From Cinclus cinclus (taxonomy: Eukaryota; Chordata; Aves; Passeriformes; Cinclidae): a DNA stretch of 64,000 nt. The DNA lies in the NCBI RefSeq assembly GCF_963662255.1, contig NC_085053.1:4259718-4323717 (forward strand). The letters run 5' to 3'. The position numbers and the translations under genes were made by a program. Of this stretch, positions 34,481 to 45,929 are shown in pieces. Under the pieces are notes generated by a model, which was not told the origin of the DNA, searched no databases, and was given only the letters and a program-made list of their open reading frames with translations. Within the stretch, counting starts at the first letter, position 1, and every line of letters begins with the position of its first letter.

Positions 34481-37400
34481 GTGTGAGTGGCATACAGATG
34501 TTGCCACAGCTGGCTCCGCCAGCCCGACGTGCCTGGGACCAGTTCCACAGCACAGACCCATGTGGAGCAGGGGGATGCTCTGCAGTGCCTGTGCCTCAGC
34601 ATCCCCTTCAGAGCTCGCGTTTTAAGATAAAACCAAAATCTGGGCTATGGACATTTCTATGGCCGTGCCCCAAGGAGTTTCCAGCTGCCAGTATCTGACC
34701 TGCCATGAATTTCTCAGACCCTTACCTGGTTTGGTACCCCAGAGAAGCTCATACAGAGCCTGGGGCAGCTCAGCTTCTACTCATCAGCTCTAGAGTTTGG
34801 GACAGGGAAGGAGAGTCCTTCATCGTGTGTGCGCACACACAGAATTAAATGACGGGTGATAGAAGCTGAGCTGATTTTCTCCTCCCCACACTAATGCAAG
34901 CTCCCTGCCTCCCTCCCTCCCTCTCCTCACTCTCTGCTCTCCCACGAGTGAATTGGATTAGTCACCTTCTTAATTAACTGTGCTGGTGTGAGCTCTACTA
35001 GGTATTAAATGTTTGTCACAATCCAATTTTAAAAATTCATCCAGCAGGACAGGGTTTGGGAGGCATTGGTTGGTTGCAGCTCTCACAATGGGGGCTTGGA
35101 GATGTGAAGCTGAGTGGGACAGGGGGGCACTGGAGGGTGTAACTCCACTCCCACCCTCAGTTTCTGGATAGCCCAGAGGCTTGTTTTGCCTTTGGGAAAG
35201 GTCAACCCAGCCCTCTCAGCAAGAGATAGACACAAAGCTGACTCTCCAAAGCAGCCCCAAACTCCCCCTGAGCCAGTGCTGGTTGGAAATCAGAATGGAG
35301 CTGGGTGTAAATCCATGCTGGAGCTGTGGTCCATGGGCTCTGACTGGCAGCAGGGTGCCTGGCAGCATCAGTGAAGCTGAGCTGGGTAAGCCCAGGCTTT
35401 TGGGGGGCATGAGGGTGGGTGATGTGCAGGTCAGATGCTGTTGGGGGGAGATGGCATCAGTATCCTCATTTCTTTGGAATGAACGCCTACACTGGCAATG
35501 AATGAGGTTTAGCTTCTGCTTTAAAACCAGCCCAGCTCCTGAGGATGGGCACAGATCATCCTCCTGCAGCCCCCACCATGGCCCAGGCCCCTCTCTAGGG
35601 CATGTGCCCCCACAGGAGATGTCCTAGGCTCCCCAACACATCGTGTGCCTTCATCACTTCTTAGCTCTTTTATCTTTTCCTCTGTCTCCTAGGCAGTTTC
35701 TAATCCATAACAAACTTTCACCTCTCATCTTAGTTCCCTTAATAGCCTCTGCAGAAGGATTTTATTAAAGCTTGGTGGAAACTCTGAATTAATTACAGCT
35801 TCTTATGCTCCAACACACATGCCTTGCTGGTTCCCTTGGGTCAGGGCTCTGGTAGTTTATATAGGCCCTACAGAGCACTTGGGCTTGTTTCTTCCTAGCC
35901 CAGGTTATTATTTACAATTTTTATGTCTTTGTTAATTTTCTCATTAATTATTTATTATTCTAATAGAATTTGTTTTCTCCCTGCACTAAATGGTGAGGCT
36001 TACTGGGCTGGGATGCTTCCCAGCAGTGCCCTGATGTGTTTTGTCATAGTGGAGATGAGCCACTCACTGGACAGGTGGGCAAAGCATCATTTTGCACAGT
36101 AAATTCTTTGTTGTTCAGCATTTTTGGTCTAAAAAAAGCCTCTTGAGTGAACCCTGTAGGTACCTAGGGAGTTTCAGCATGGGCCACACACCTCATTCAT
36201 GAAGTCCTGATGCTTTCCAGGGGGGGAGACCACTATGGGGAGCATCACATTTGCAGCAGTGGCAAAATGTCTAATCCCTTTAAATTTCTCTTAATCAATT
36301 GTGGCTTTGCAGCTAAATCACTCTCTGCAGTGACACATGAGCTTCCTCATCACCAGTGTTTTTGACAGCCTCCAGGCAGCACAGCAAGGCTGCTCCTCAC
36401 CTGCTGTCCCTTCCAGGGGCTCTGGCAGGGCCCAAGCATCCTTTATTTCCAGCCTGAAATGGGATTGTTTGGAGAGGCCCAGGCAGGAGAAGCAGGATGG
36501 AATGCATCACCTGCACAGACAGGGGTGCAGGGGCTGATGCACTGGGGCATGTGCCTCTGGAAGCAGCTGGAAGGGGTTTGTCTTCCATGGGTGCAACATG
36601 GAAGGGCCAGGGGAATTTACAGGTTCCTCATATCGTGCATCTCCTTCAGGTGTCCCATCTTACATCCAGTCCTGCCTCCACTCTGAGGGGGTCCCCAAAG
36701 CACATCCTCTTCACCAGGATGGAGGGCTGGGGGGATAACAGGGGTTTGGAGGTTATTGGTTCCCAGAACAAAGAATGTGCTACTCTGCTATTCTTTCCAA
36801 CAATCAATGGAAATGTGTTTATCAGGAAACTTGACCTGGACAAGTGTTTTACTGATGTAAACAAAGCTGGGGAGAGGGATGGGGGGAGAGCAGACAAGGA
36901 GGCTTGAGAGAGAAGAGACAATAATGGAAAGCACTCACTCAGAGCAGATGGAAAGCAGGTGAAAAGATGATGAGGAGGTGTCCTGCCTTCCCCTGCTCAG
37001 GAGAGCAGGAATAGGGGTGTGCACCCACCCTGAGATTTGCACTGCCCCCTGTTCGTGGTGGAGAGGGGCTGCAAGGTACTGGTCAGCAAAGGGACATCAC
37101 TGCCTGCCCCAGTGGCATGTTCCATCCAGGCAACTCCTCAGAGAGCAGAAAGTTAGTTTCCTTAAATTAGCAAGAGTGCAGGCAGGGAAAAGAGTGAGGA
37201 GGGCAGGTTTCCATAGAAATGGGAGCTTTCAGGAGAGGTGGTAAAGGCAGAACTGGCAGTGTGAGCCCTGGCAGCAGTGGTGCTCTGCTCAGTCCCTCAC
37301 TCCCAAGGGAGGGCTTCTCCCTGCAGTTTTAGTGTATTAATTAATGTAAAAATTAATCTCTTTGTGATGAAGGCGTTCTTAGTCCTGATGCTTTGGTAAA

Positions 37401-40029
37401 GGATTTTTTTTCTTCTTCCTCCATAGTATCATTTATGCTGTAAGATCCTCAGGAATGACAAGAAGCAAATGCCCAACCTCAAAATGTTGGGTTGGGAATG
37501 AAAGTAGGCAGTGGGCTTGGAAAAAAGAGCAGATTCAAATGTCAGGGGAGTTCATGTGATGAGGATGTGGTTAACAGAGGGCAGCCAGGCCGGCAGGTTA
37601 ATGTGCCTACCCTTTGCAGAATGAACCAGGGGACACTTAATGACTCTAAAGAGCAAGGGCTGGGGTTTATGTCTGTTCTTTAAAAAGCCTGTTAAATCCC
37701 AGGCAATCTCTCACTCATCCGTATCCCAGCCTCAGTCCATGTTTCCTCCTGGCTAGGAGTAGAGCTGCCTTTCAGTCCAGCCCTTGTATACCCCATTCAT
37801 ATCCCAGTGTAACTGCAGGAGAAATCCTCATGAGGGATCCCATGAGGGCAGAGAAAGATCCAGCTGGGAAAAGCAGATTTCCAACACCACCAGGACATTG
37901 CACACATGGGCACTGCACAAGCAGCACCACGAGCATCCAGGACCATAACTGGGGAAAGTGCATGCCTCCAGTCAGCTGGGACACAACTGCTCCTCCTCTG
38001 CCCAAGGCTGGGCAAAGCAGAGCAGAGGTGGAGCTGGTCATGCCACAGGGAAGAATAAAGCATTGTTTTGGATTTACACCCAGCTGCAGAAGAGATGTGT
38101 GCGCCGTCGCTGCATCCCACACATCTGTGTGCCACTGGCAGCTCACTCCCACCCAACCTGTACAGCCTGGCTGGGTGGGGAGGGGAGATTTTGGGAGCTC
38201 AGGCAGAGGCCCATGGATGAGGATCCTTGCATTTGCAGGCTCCGTCCCCTGCTCCAGTGATGTACTCTTCTCCCACATCCAGCAGGATTTGAGCCAGGGT
38301 GATGATGCCACCACCATGTGAAGTCACATCAATCACACTGCAAAGCGTCCCTGCCCAAGCTGGTCCTTACCCCACAGTGCTGATTTGAAGCCATCCAGCC
38401 CTGAGTGGAACCCCAAGTATCCCCATCCTGGGGAAGGATGCCACCCACACCCCAGTAGGAGAGAAGGAGCCCCCCAAACTCACACAGTGTCAGCACATGC
38501 ATCATTCCTCTGCTGTGGCACTCACAGCCCGTGTCAGCCTGGCCCTGATGGCTTCTTAATAAAGCCACTGCTTGGCAAGAGGCCACCAGGCATGGTGGGT
38601 TGGCACTGGTAGCTTTTATTTCCAAGCCTCCAGGAGTTTGGGTCCCACAGAGCCTGGTGCAGGCAGACCTCTCACTGAATTTTGGCATGTGGCCTGCCAC
38701 ACCAAGCCTCCATCAGCTGGAAAAGGCAGGAGGGAAACCAGGTTGGCTCCTGGAGGAGGATGGAGCTGGAGCAGGCAGCAGAAGTCTCTGTGAGAGTCTG
38801 CACTGTTCCTGCTTCTGCCAGGGAGGATGCATGTGGGACACCTGCAGAGCTGGCCCAGGGGTGCTGCTGAGTTTCAGCCAACCATGGGCTCCCTTCCTCC
38901 TAAAATAAGTGTATTTGGGGAATGCCACACCACAGAGAACAGCAGGCTTCATCATTTACCTGTTCAATGCCAACGCTGGGGTCATATTAAACAGGACTCC
39001 AACAGACTTAAATCTCTGGAGTACAAATTGACCCCAAGCTGTGTATGCTTTCTTCAAAATTGTTTTTGCTTTCAAGTACTTTTTGCCCATGAATGTGTAC
39101 ACCTCTCTACCCAAATGGGGGGAAAATATCAGCTTCTTTTTTTAAGGGAAAGGCACTGGCTGCAGCCATATCAGTTGGTCTCTGTACCCAGGCTCAATAA
39201 CATCCTGCCCATAGCCAAAAATCACCCTCCCGGCAGGAATCTGCCTTCCCAGCCCTAGGCAACCTTAGTACTTGCCTCTCATCTCGATGCACCAGGGTCT
39301 TTTATTCCCACTAAGCTTTTATCCTCTCTTGTTATCTCCTTTGGTGTCTAATCCTCTCTCAGATCCCATTAAGCTGCTGACGTGGTGGTGTCCAGACCCT
39401 GACAGCCATCCAGGGATGGGTCCTGCATCCAAGGGTGGGATGTTTTGGGATGCTATGGACTATAACCTATAATTCAGGAGGGACCATCAGTCATCTTTAT
39501 TAGGCTAAAAATTAAATTGGGGTGAAAAATCAGGGTTTTGGGGGTATTTCCTCCTGAATCCTGCAGACAGCTACAGAAATACGTTTGCTACTACTTGACC
39601 CTGATAAAAGTACTCACTCCAAATGTGAGGCACCAGTGCAGTTAATTGCTGGTTTGGGTTCCATACTGAGGGCTCAGTGAGCGACACCCCAATAACATGA
39701 CCAGGGAAAGGGAGCTTCTTGCCTTGTTGCATCTCCTCCAGGGCTTTGCAGAGGGGCAAGCTCTCGGCTCATTGGTCCCCCTTGGAGCTGTGGCTGCCCC
39801 AGCCCTGGGTTCAGCATGGCAGTGGCACAGCAAACTCATGACTCTTGTGGGTACCAGCCTTCCCTGACCATCATCCACAGGAAGCTGCATCCTTTCTTCT
39901 CCTTTCCTTTTCCCCTTCGCGGTCACTTGGAAATAAATTATTTAATGCAAGGATGGAGTAAAACAACTCAGAATCATTCACGGATGATTTGTAGTGTATT
40001 TGATATGAAAAGTGTCCCACAGCGTCCCA

Positions 40030-40320
40030 TGCCCACGGCTGCAAGTGCCTCCCCATCACAGGCAGCAGCGTTTGTCGCCCCTCGTTACTTGGCAATTACC
40101 CGTTAATTACTGTATTTACATTCCCCGGCCTTCCTCCCTGCACCCCGCAGCCTCATCCCTGTTAGGATCATTTTGAGATTATCTGTAATGACGGCGGTGC
40201 AGCTGAATGCCAACATCCCCATTTCTCTGTAATTTGCACCGCGGCAGAGCAGCCGGAGCTCAAGCCAATCTGACCTTGAGCCTGTGGGGTTTGTGACTCG
40301 GTAATTATCCTCCGGACTCA
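40030..40320. promoter_or_regulatory. Candidate conserved non-coding element
   Basis: The block has CCGTTAATTACTG, GAGATTATCTGTAATGACGG, CTGTAATTTGCACCGCGG and CGGTAATTATCC, so several TAATTA or TAATT cores are spaced over about 250 bases and mixed with retained CpG. This is one of the strongest enhancer-like textures in the window, but it is inference only. Confidence 0.3.
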
Positions 40321-41784
40321 TCAGGATGACGGGGGTGAGAGGAGATGTCCCCTGGGATGGTCAGGCGAGACACAGAGCTGCGGTGGCCCCAGAAAGGCTC
40401 AGTGAGGTTGTCCCATTCCAGGCAAAGCGTGCAGGCAGGGCAGGGTTGCTGTAGGGTTTGGGAAGGCGTTGGCTTGGGCAGCAAGATGCTTTCTGTGCCT
40501 TTTCAGTAGCAAAAAGCAAGAGACAGCTCTCAGCATAGAAAATTAATTGAAAAGACCATTGAAAGTGTTTCTCAGGGCGTGAGATGCTGTTCCTGGTGGT
40601 CGAGGTCCCTCTGTAAGAGATGGATCCATCAGGACAGAATGTGGAGGGAGGTGAGAAGAAACAGAGGGAATGATGAAATTCTCACAATTATGATTTCCAG
40701 GAGGAATTAACAGAGATACAAATTCAGTCCAGCTGCCGAACCCCCAAAAGGTGCCTGCAGGATGTTCTAGATGTTCCCCTTTCCCAAAACCCTTCCAGGG
40801 GTGCAAATGGCTCTATTCCATTTGGAAGGGATGCAGGACGTGTCCATGGGACCCTCCACCTTTTTATGCCACTCTACTGCTCCAGAGGGAAGAGTCAGAG
40901 GATTTTTATACTAAAAAAAATGGGGGGGTTTTGAGGCTGAAGGTGTGCTTTACCAAGCATGAGGACTCAACTGGGAGCCTGGGGTTGGGATTAGGGAGTT
41001 AGGGAGAAAATGAACCCCTAAAATTTCCCTTATTTGACCCCAACAGTGAGAGAGGTTTGGATTTGCTCAGATAGCACAGATGCAGGTTTTTGGCTGAGTT
41101 GGCAGCACGTGGCTGGCAGAGGGCCAGTCCCCAAAGCATCAGCCTGGGGTTTTAGCCTTTCCCTGGGGTGAGCACAGCCAGCATCAGTGCTAAAAAAAAT
41201 TATGTGTCAGAGGCATGAATCAGCAAGAGGAAAATTCCCACCATTTGGGGAAGGAAAGGAGGCAGAAAAATTAGAGTCTGGACTCTGTGAGGCAACTCTG
41301 TGGGATGAAGTGGGAGAGTGGGAATAGGGAGGGCAAGGAAAGGCACGGAGCTGTGGTGCCAAAGCAGCCAGCAGGGCATAGCAATGGCACAATGCATTTA
41401 GGATGGTCAGCTGATGATCCTCCAGGTTTGAATTGCAGCTGCTAGGAAGCTTGGGAAAGCTGCCCTAGGTACCAATCTCAGAACATCTGTGAAATGCAAG
41501 CTTTGTCTCCAAACCCAGTGTCCTCTGCAGGGTGGTCAGGTCTGAAGCATCCCAGGGGAGAGGATGCACAAGGTTGGGTATTTTTCAGCTGTAGGTTTCT
41601 TGATGCCTATGCACAGGGCAAAGCCTAATCCCAAAAATTGGACAAAAAGTGCATCAGGGAGGGGATGCATCTACAGGGTGGGATGCTGAGTTCCTGCACG
41701 TGATGCTCCTTTGCCAAAAGGTCTTCTACTTCATCTATCTGTGTGGGGAAGCTAGGTAGACCTGAGGATGGTTTAGGAGAGAGG

Positions 41785-42344
41785 TGTAATGGCTTGAAAG
41801 CAAAACCAGTGAGAGACTCCAAGACAGAAATACAATTTAATAGGAAAAAAAAGGAAAAATACATGCAATAATACCAATGAAAACCACTGACAGAGTGAGA
41901 ATACAACCTGACACCCTGCTAGTTAGGGTGGTGGTCACAGTCCAGATGAAGTGCTCTTGTTGAAGTAGTGAGCCTGTAGAAAGGTCCAGTAACTCTTGTC
42001 TTTGGAAACCAGTGGGTAAGAGCTTCCTTGGTGCTCCAAATCTCAGGTTTTATCCAGGAAGGAAATGTTTAGCTCCTCCCCCTGGGTGGAGCATCTCCCA
42101 ATGGGATTATGTAATTTTATCAGTGATGAAGTGGGACTCCATGGCCCATTAACAGGAGATCTCTTCCTGGAGGAAGGATGGGCTGTGGAAAAGATAAAGA
42201 ACACTGCCCCACCTGGTTTTTAACAGATGGACCATTAACAAAGGATATCTCCCCCAGAGATAAGGATCACTGCCCCACCTGGTTTCAGCAGATGGTGATA
42301 GAACACATATTTTTGGGCACATCTTTACATTGTAACCTAGGACA
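41785..42344. mobile_element. Solo LTR, copy 2, with internal duplication
   Basis: It is colinear with the LTR at 18502-19018, starts TG and ends CA, and is flanked by AGAGG (41780-41784) and AGAAG (42345-42349), a near-identical pentamer pair. It is about 43 bases longer than copy 1, largely because a segment occurs twice: 42146-42230 and 42232-42295 both run from CCATTAAC to CAGATGG. No gag, pol or env lies beside it. The hypermutated pol remnant about 1.4 kb downstream is not demonstrably linked to it. Confidence 0.75.
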
Positions 42345-43600
42345 AGAAGGCAGAGAGATGAGGAAGCATCAGCTCGCAGGTAATGCGTGGTGGAGGCCAT
42401 AAGCAAAATTGATATATGGACTGAAGAGACAGAGGAATGGGGGGGGGGGCAAAGGTTAAGACTATAAATAGGTAAGTCTCTAACCAGGAGCACAAGGTAG
42501 AGGCTGAGTAGGAGAGACAATGAATAAAGCAGTGAGTGGCTGGAGGGCTGGATAAATGTGCAAGGGGTGGAGGACTCAAAAGAAAAGCCAGGTGGATAAA
42601 TAAGAAGCAGAATGAGAGCACCAGCAGGGAGCTGAAGTGCTCGGGTGGGGCCCATCATGCTGAGCCACTCGGTATCTCTGGAGGGCAAAGAAATACAATC
42701 AAACCCCAGCATGTCCCAAACAGAACCCATCTCTGTTCCCCACCAAGCACTGCGACACTTTATACGGCCTTCTCTTTTCCTAGCTATCTGCTCAGACATT
42801 AATTTTATGGCCCGAGTGGCAGGAGCTATTTGAAACAAAGCGAGAGGCACCACGGTGCTAATTCTTGGCTGCAGCCAGACAGCAACCCAGGCTCCCCATG
42901 CTCCCTACCCTGGCAGGCTGCACTAATGGGCCCCTGGCAGGCTGCACTACTGACTGCATCACCTGGCATCCTGAAAATATGCTCCAAAATGCGTATGCGA
43001 GCATGCATAGCATGTACACTGCTCCTATTAGCACTCATAATGGGGGGTTCTGCTTGTTTTAGGGTGGAGAAAATGCAGGGATATCCTGGTGTTAGAAAGC
43101 TAGAAAGAAGCAGAGTGAAAAAGCAGAAAAACTCCCTCGGGTATAGAGGCATTTTTGACATCTCAGGGAGGAGCAAATCTCCACTGCCACAGCTTCCCAA
43201 CGGCCAGCTTTGCTCTTGGCTTACTCCCCACTCTCCCTGCCACTGGCTAGGGGATTAAATGCACTTTTTACAGCATGTCTGGGGTGGAAAAGAAAACCCA
43301 CTTCAATGACTCTCTGCTCTCCCCCACAGCCACAGGTTCAGATGTTGGTGGGGATCAGGGACCATCACCTCATTCTGGGGACAGGACCCTGCAGGGCCAC
43401 CCATGCCCCAAGGCAGCTGGCCACAGCCATGCTCCCCTTACCATTGGAGACAAGCTTTTACAACTACTTGGACAAAGAGCAGTTTTTACAAGAACTTTTT
43501 ACAACTTCTAAAACCACTGAGTTGCAGTTCTGGCATCTCAAAATAGGCTGCCATTAAAGTGTCAGGGTGGCAGGTCCCATTGGTTGTCAATTATTCTTCT
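42345..43600. other. Intergenic, nothing recognised
   Basis: It contains a run of 11 G (42439-42449) and ordinary sequence. Frames read in several phases, none recognisable. The last part (about 43560-43680) leads into the AT-rich retroviral remnant. Confidence 0.4.
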
Positions 43601-43699
43601 TTATTATATCAAAGGCACACAAAGAAAGCCAAAAAAATAAAATAATCTGTGTGATACACTCCTCTGAGATTTAGTAACTATACTGTCCTTCATAACATG

Positions 43700-44639
43700 C
43701 TGGGTTTGTGTCCAAGAAGTGTTGGTGATATGAATTGTGAGAAATGGATTTGTAAAGGATTTTTAAAAGCTCTGTTTTCAGGGAATACAGGAATGGTATA
43801 ATTGTACTAAAAACTTGAACTCTTGTACGTAGGATGATGGGGAGTAACATTTAGTCATGGATTTTTTTTGGTATTCAAACTTAGTACAAAATTTTATTGT
43901 AAAAGAACTAAGAATTTTTAAATTTTGAGGTTTAAAGGGTGTTTTAAGAAGATGAGGGGATTAATGATGCTAATTGGTTATGGGATTTGTTTTGTTGGCA
44001 ACTTTATCTTAATAATTGTTATGATTAGGTATTGGCTATTTTTTGGTTGGTACTGGTACACTGATTAAACAAGTTGTAAAGGACTTGTTTGGGTTTGAAT
44101 TAGTTAAGTATATGGTGTTTGAGCTTGTTGACTTGGCTAAAGTAATTTAAACATTTGTTTTTGGTTGCTTTACAGGCATATTTGTACTGTAAAAGCAAGC
44201 AAACAAAATTAATAAATACAAATATAATGTTTGATTTAACTTTATGTTTCTGTGTAGCTACTTTTGCAAAAGGTTTTTTTAATGTGTTTTAAATTTTAAG
44301 TAAATTTTTTGGTACTTTTGGCGCTTTTAAAAAATTTGTTTAAGGATTATTGATTTGTCTATACTTTATTTTGCAAATTTGCATATTTTGGGGTGGCTTT
44401 TAATACAACAGACATTACACTTTTGCTAAAAGAGTTTTATGATACTAATGATTTTTATAGTTTTGACAGTGACATAAAATTTAAGGTTTGTAGGTTTTGC
44501 AAGTTGGGTAGGGGACATTGGGTATGAACTGTAGGGTTTTTTGTGTGATTTATATTTGTGTGCATGTTTTTTGCTTGTGGAATTGTCAGTGTGCTTTCGT
44601 GTGTAATACAGCTTTAAGTTTTTTGCTGGAATTCACTTA
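43700..44639 (-). other. G-poor tail of the retroviral remnant, identity unclear
   Basis: This part shares the C-depletion (+ strand) down to about 43860 and then blends into normal composition near 43680. Translated on the minus strand it is full of stops and I could not match it to env, accessory genes or an LTR. It lies where env would follow pol. It may also include the 3' boundary of the insertion. Confidence 0.5.
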
Positions 44640-45385
44640 AGTTTCGCTTTGCGAACTTTTTGCTTCAGGTTATTAAATAAAATGGACTTGTAATTTGTTC
44701 TGGTTTAGGGTTTTTAATTATAACTGGAGGATTTTTTTTAGTTTTGTTTGTGCGTTATTTGAAAAATGTTTAAAAAATTGGTGGATTGGGTTTTGAGCAA
44801 TTTCAAAAATTAAACGTATCAAGCTTTAACTTAATTTGAGGCATTGCTTGGGCTGTTTTTTTCTTTTGTAGGTCTAAAATGTGTTTTAGAGTGTGATGTG
44901 TTTCTTTAATAATTGTTTGACTTGTGGGAGAGTAGGGAATTTTAAAAGTGTGACAAATACTTCAGTAAATTAAAACTGTGGCTAAATTTTGAGTTGTGTA
45001 TGTAGGGCTTATATATTTATTTATTTAATGTGGTACACTTAATGAAGTAAAAGTTTGCAGAAAATATGATTGGTTGGTTTTATTTTGTGTGAACAAAGGC
45101 AAAAACTGAACTTGAAAAAGTGTCTACTGACATATGAATATTTTTAAATTTTTTTAAAAATGGGTATTCAGTAATATTTGTTTGTTACAGTTGCAGGTTT
45201 TGTAATTTTTGTGGGTTGACAACTCTTATAGAAACAGGAGGTCGTACAAGTTGACAGTTAGGGTAAGTGCTAATAATGGCTTTTGCTTGATTTTTAGAGA
45301 TGGGAAACATTTGTACAGGTGTTTGTGCATTTTGATGGAAAAAGGCATGACTTAGTTTTGCTTGTTTAAAAATGTGTGGCAAAGT
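44640..45385 (-). pseudogene. Retroviral integrase pseudogene (edited)
   Basis: The zinc-binding N-terminal part is in the frame at 45185-45382: His-x3-His is intact (residues 12 and 16 of the frame) but the first Cys of the C-x2-C pair reads Tyr (45263-45265). A TAA at 45185-45187 stands where a conserved Trp is expected. Three codons later the first catalytic Asp position reads Asn (45176-45178). The catalytic Glu position reads Lys (44905-44907). In the C-terminal domain TGA at 44665-44667 replaces an expected Trp. The segment around the second catalytic Asp is too degraded to score. Integrase joins viral cDNA to the host chromosome; every scorable active-site residue here is lost in the G-to-A direction. 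Confidence 0.78.
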
Positions 45386-45414
45386 GTTTGAAACAACTAT
45401 TGTTTGGTTTTGCT

Positions 45415-45915
45415 TTTTTTTTTTTTTTTGCTAGTAATTTCAGAGGAATGAGCTCTGATACAAGAGACAAAATATTGGTTAGTTTTGTGTTGTAAAAATG
45501 TATAAAGACAGGAAAGTTAACGATATAGACTATTATTTGTAGTATTTTTAAAAATTTATTTAATTTTTTTTAACAACATAAGGTGAATTTGTAATTAAAA
45601 GGTTTTGAAAAGAGTTGGAATGCTGTAACAACTGTGGTTAATTTAACAATTTGAGGAGAGCTGTTTGAACATTTGACTTTTATGTTTTGATCATTTGATT
45701 TTGCTATACTATTACTGATTTGTGTGGTTTTTTTGGATTTATTAGTGAAGAGAGTTATAGCATTTAAAGGCTCTTTACTTAGCATGGGTTTTTCTTTAAA
45801 ACTTAACTTTGCTTGCAATAATTTGTGGCTTGGGTAATGAATAGAACAAACACTTGAATAATTTAACAATGTAATTTGCAAGTAGTTTGAATTTTGCCAA
45901 GTTCAATTAAGGTAA
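45415..45915 (-). pseudogene. Retroviral RNase H pseudogene (edited)
   Basis: The frame at 45570-45881 matches a retroviral RNase H domain in overall order. Where the first catalytic Asp is expected the codon at 45741-45743 reads Asn; the following Gly positions read Lys (45738-45740, 45732-45734). Where the catalytic Glu is expected, 45642-45644 reads Lys. A frameshift follows near 45595, and in the shifted frame the next catalytic Asp position (45587-45589) also reads Asn. All fit G-to-A changes. Further towards integrase the domain's end is recognisable with an A-run on the sense strand. RNase H would degrade the RNA of the RNA-DNA hybrid during reverse transcription; this copy is dead. 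Confidence 0.75.
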
Positions 45916-45929
45916 TTTTCCAACAGTGA

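Larger units (their letters stand above)
33054..41784. other. Non-coding stretch, no exon found
   Basis: Apart from the candidate elements at 33440-33600, 34225-34480 and 40030-40320, I see neither named repeats nor exons. Frames such as 37772-38321 are open on both strands at once, which argues against either being a gene. Confidence 0.45.
43700..45920 (-). mobile_element. Hypermutated endogenous retrovirus remnant (pol and beyond)
   Basis: Minus-strand remnant of an endogenous retrovirus, class II-like by its integrase and RNase H features. In viral sense it runs from the end of reverse transcriptase or RNase H (about 45910) through integrase to about 44640, then into unidentified G-poor sequence (possibly env or 3' region) to about 43700. 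It lacks gag, most of reverse transcriptase and any LTR I can identify. The + strand is strikingly C-poor: by hand I counted about 163 C in 43861-45900 (about 8%). Only about 26 follow a pyrimidine and only one CC occurs (45898-45899). Stops and frameshifts are numerous. The copy cannot encode a working enzyme. This is the signature of deaminase editing of the viral minus-strand cDNA. Confidence 0.8.

Noticed and set aside
18502..42344. The two related LTRs as ends of a single provirus
   Set aside because: No retroviral genes lie between them, the spacing is 23 kb, and each has its own near-matching flanking pentamers.
42149..42853. 234-codon minus-strand frame, the longest in the window
   Set aside because: Its C-terminal part is translated LTR sequence and the rest is hydrophobic low-complexity from polypyrimidine DNA.
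44161..44240. AT-rich tract as possible matrix attachment or replication origin
   Set aside because: The AT richness is explained by G-to-A (C-to-T) editing of the retroviral remnant.
43700..45920. Naturally A-rich retrovirus without editing
   Set aside because: A biased virus keeps its catalytic Asp, Glu and Trp codons; here they are lost in one direction and the C context is skewed. An unedited relative would be decisive.
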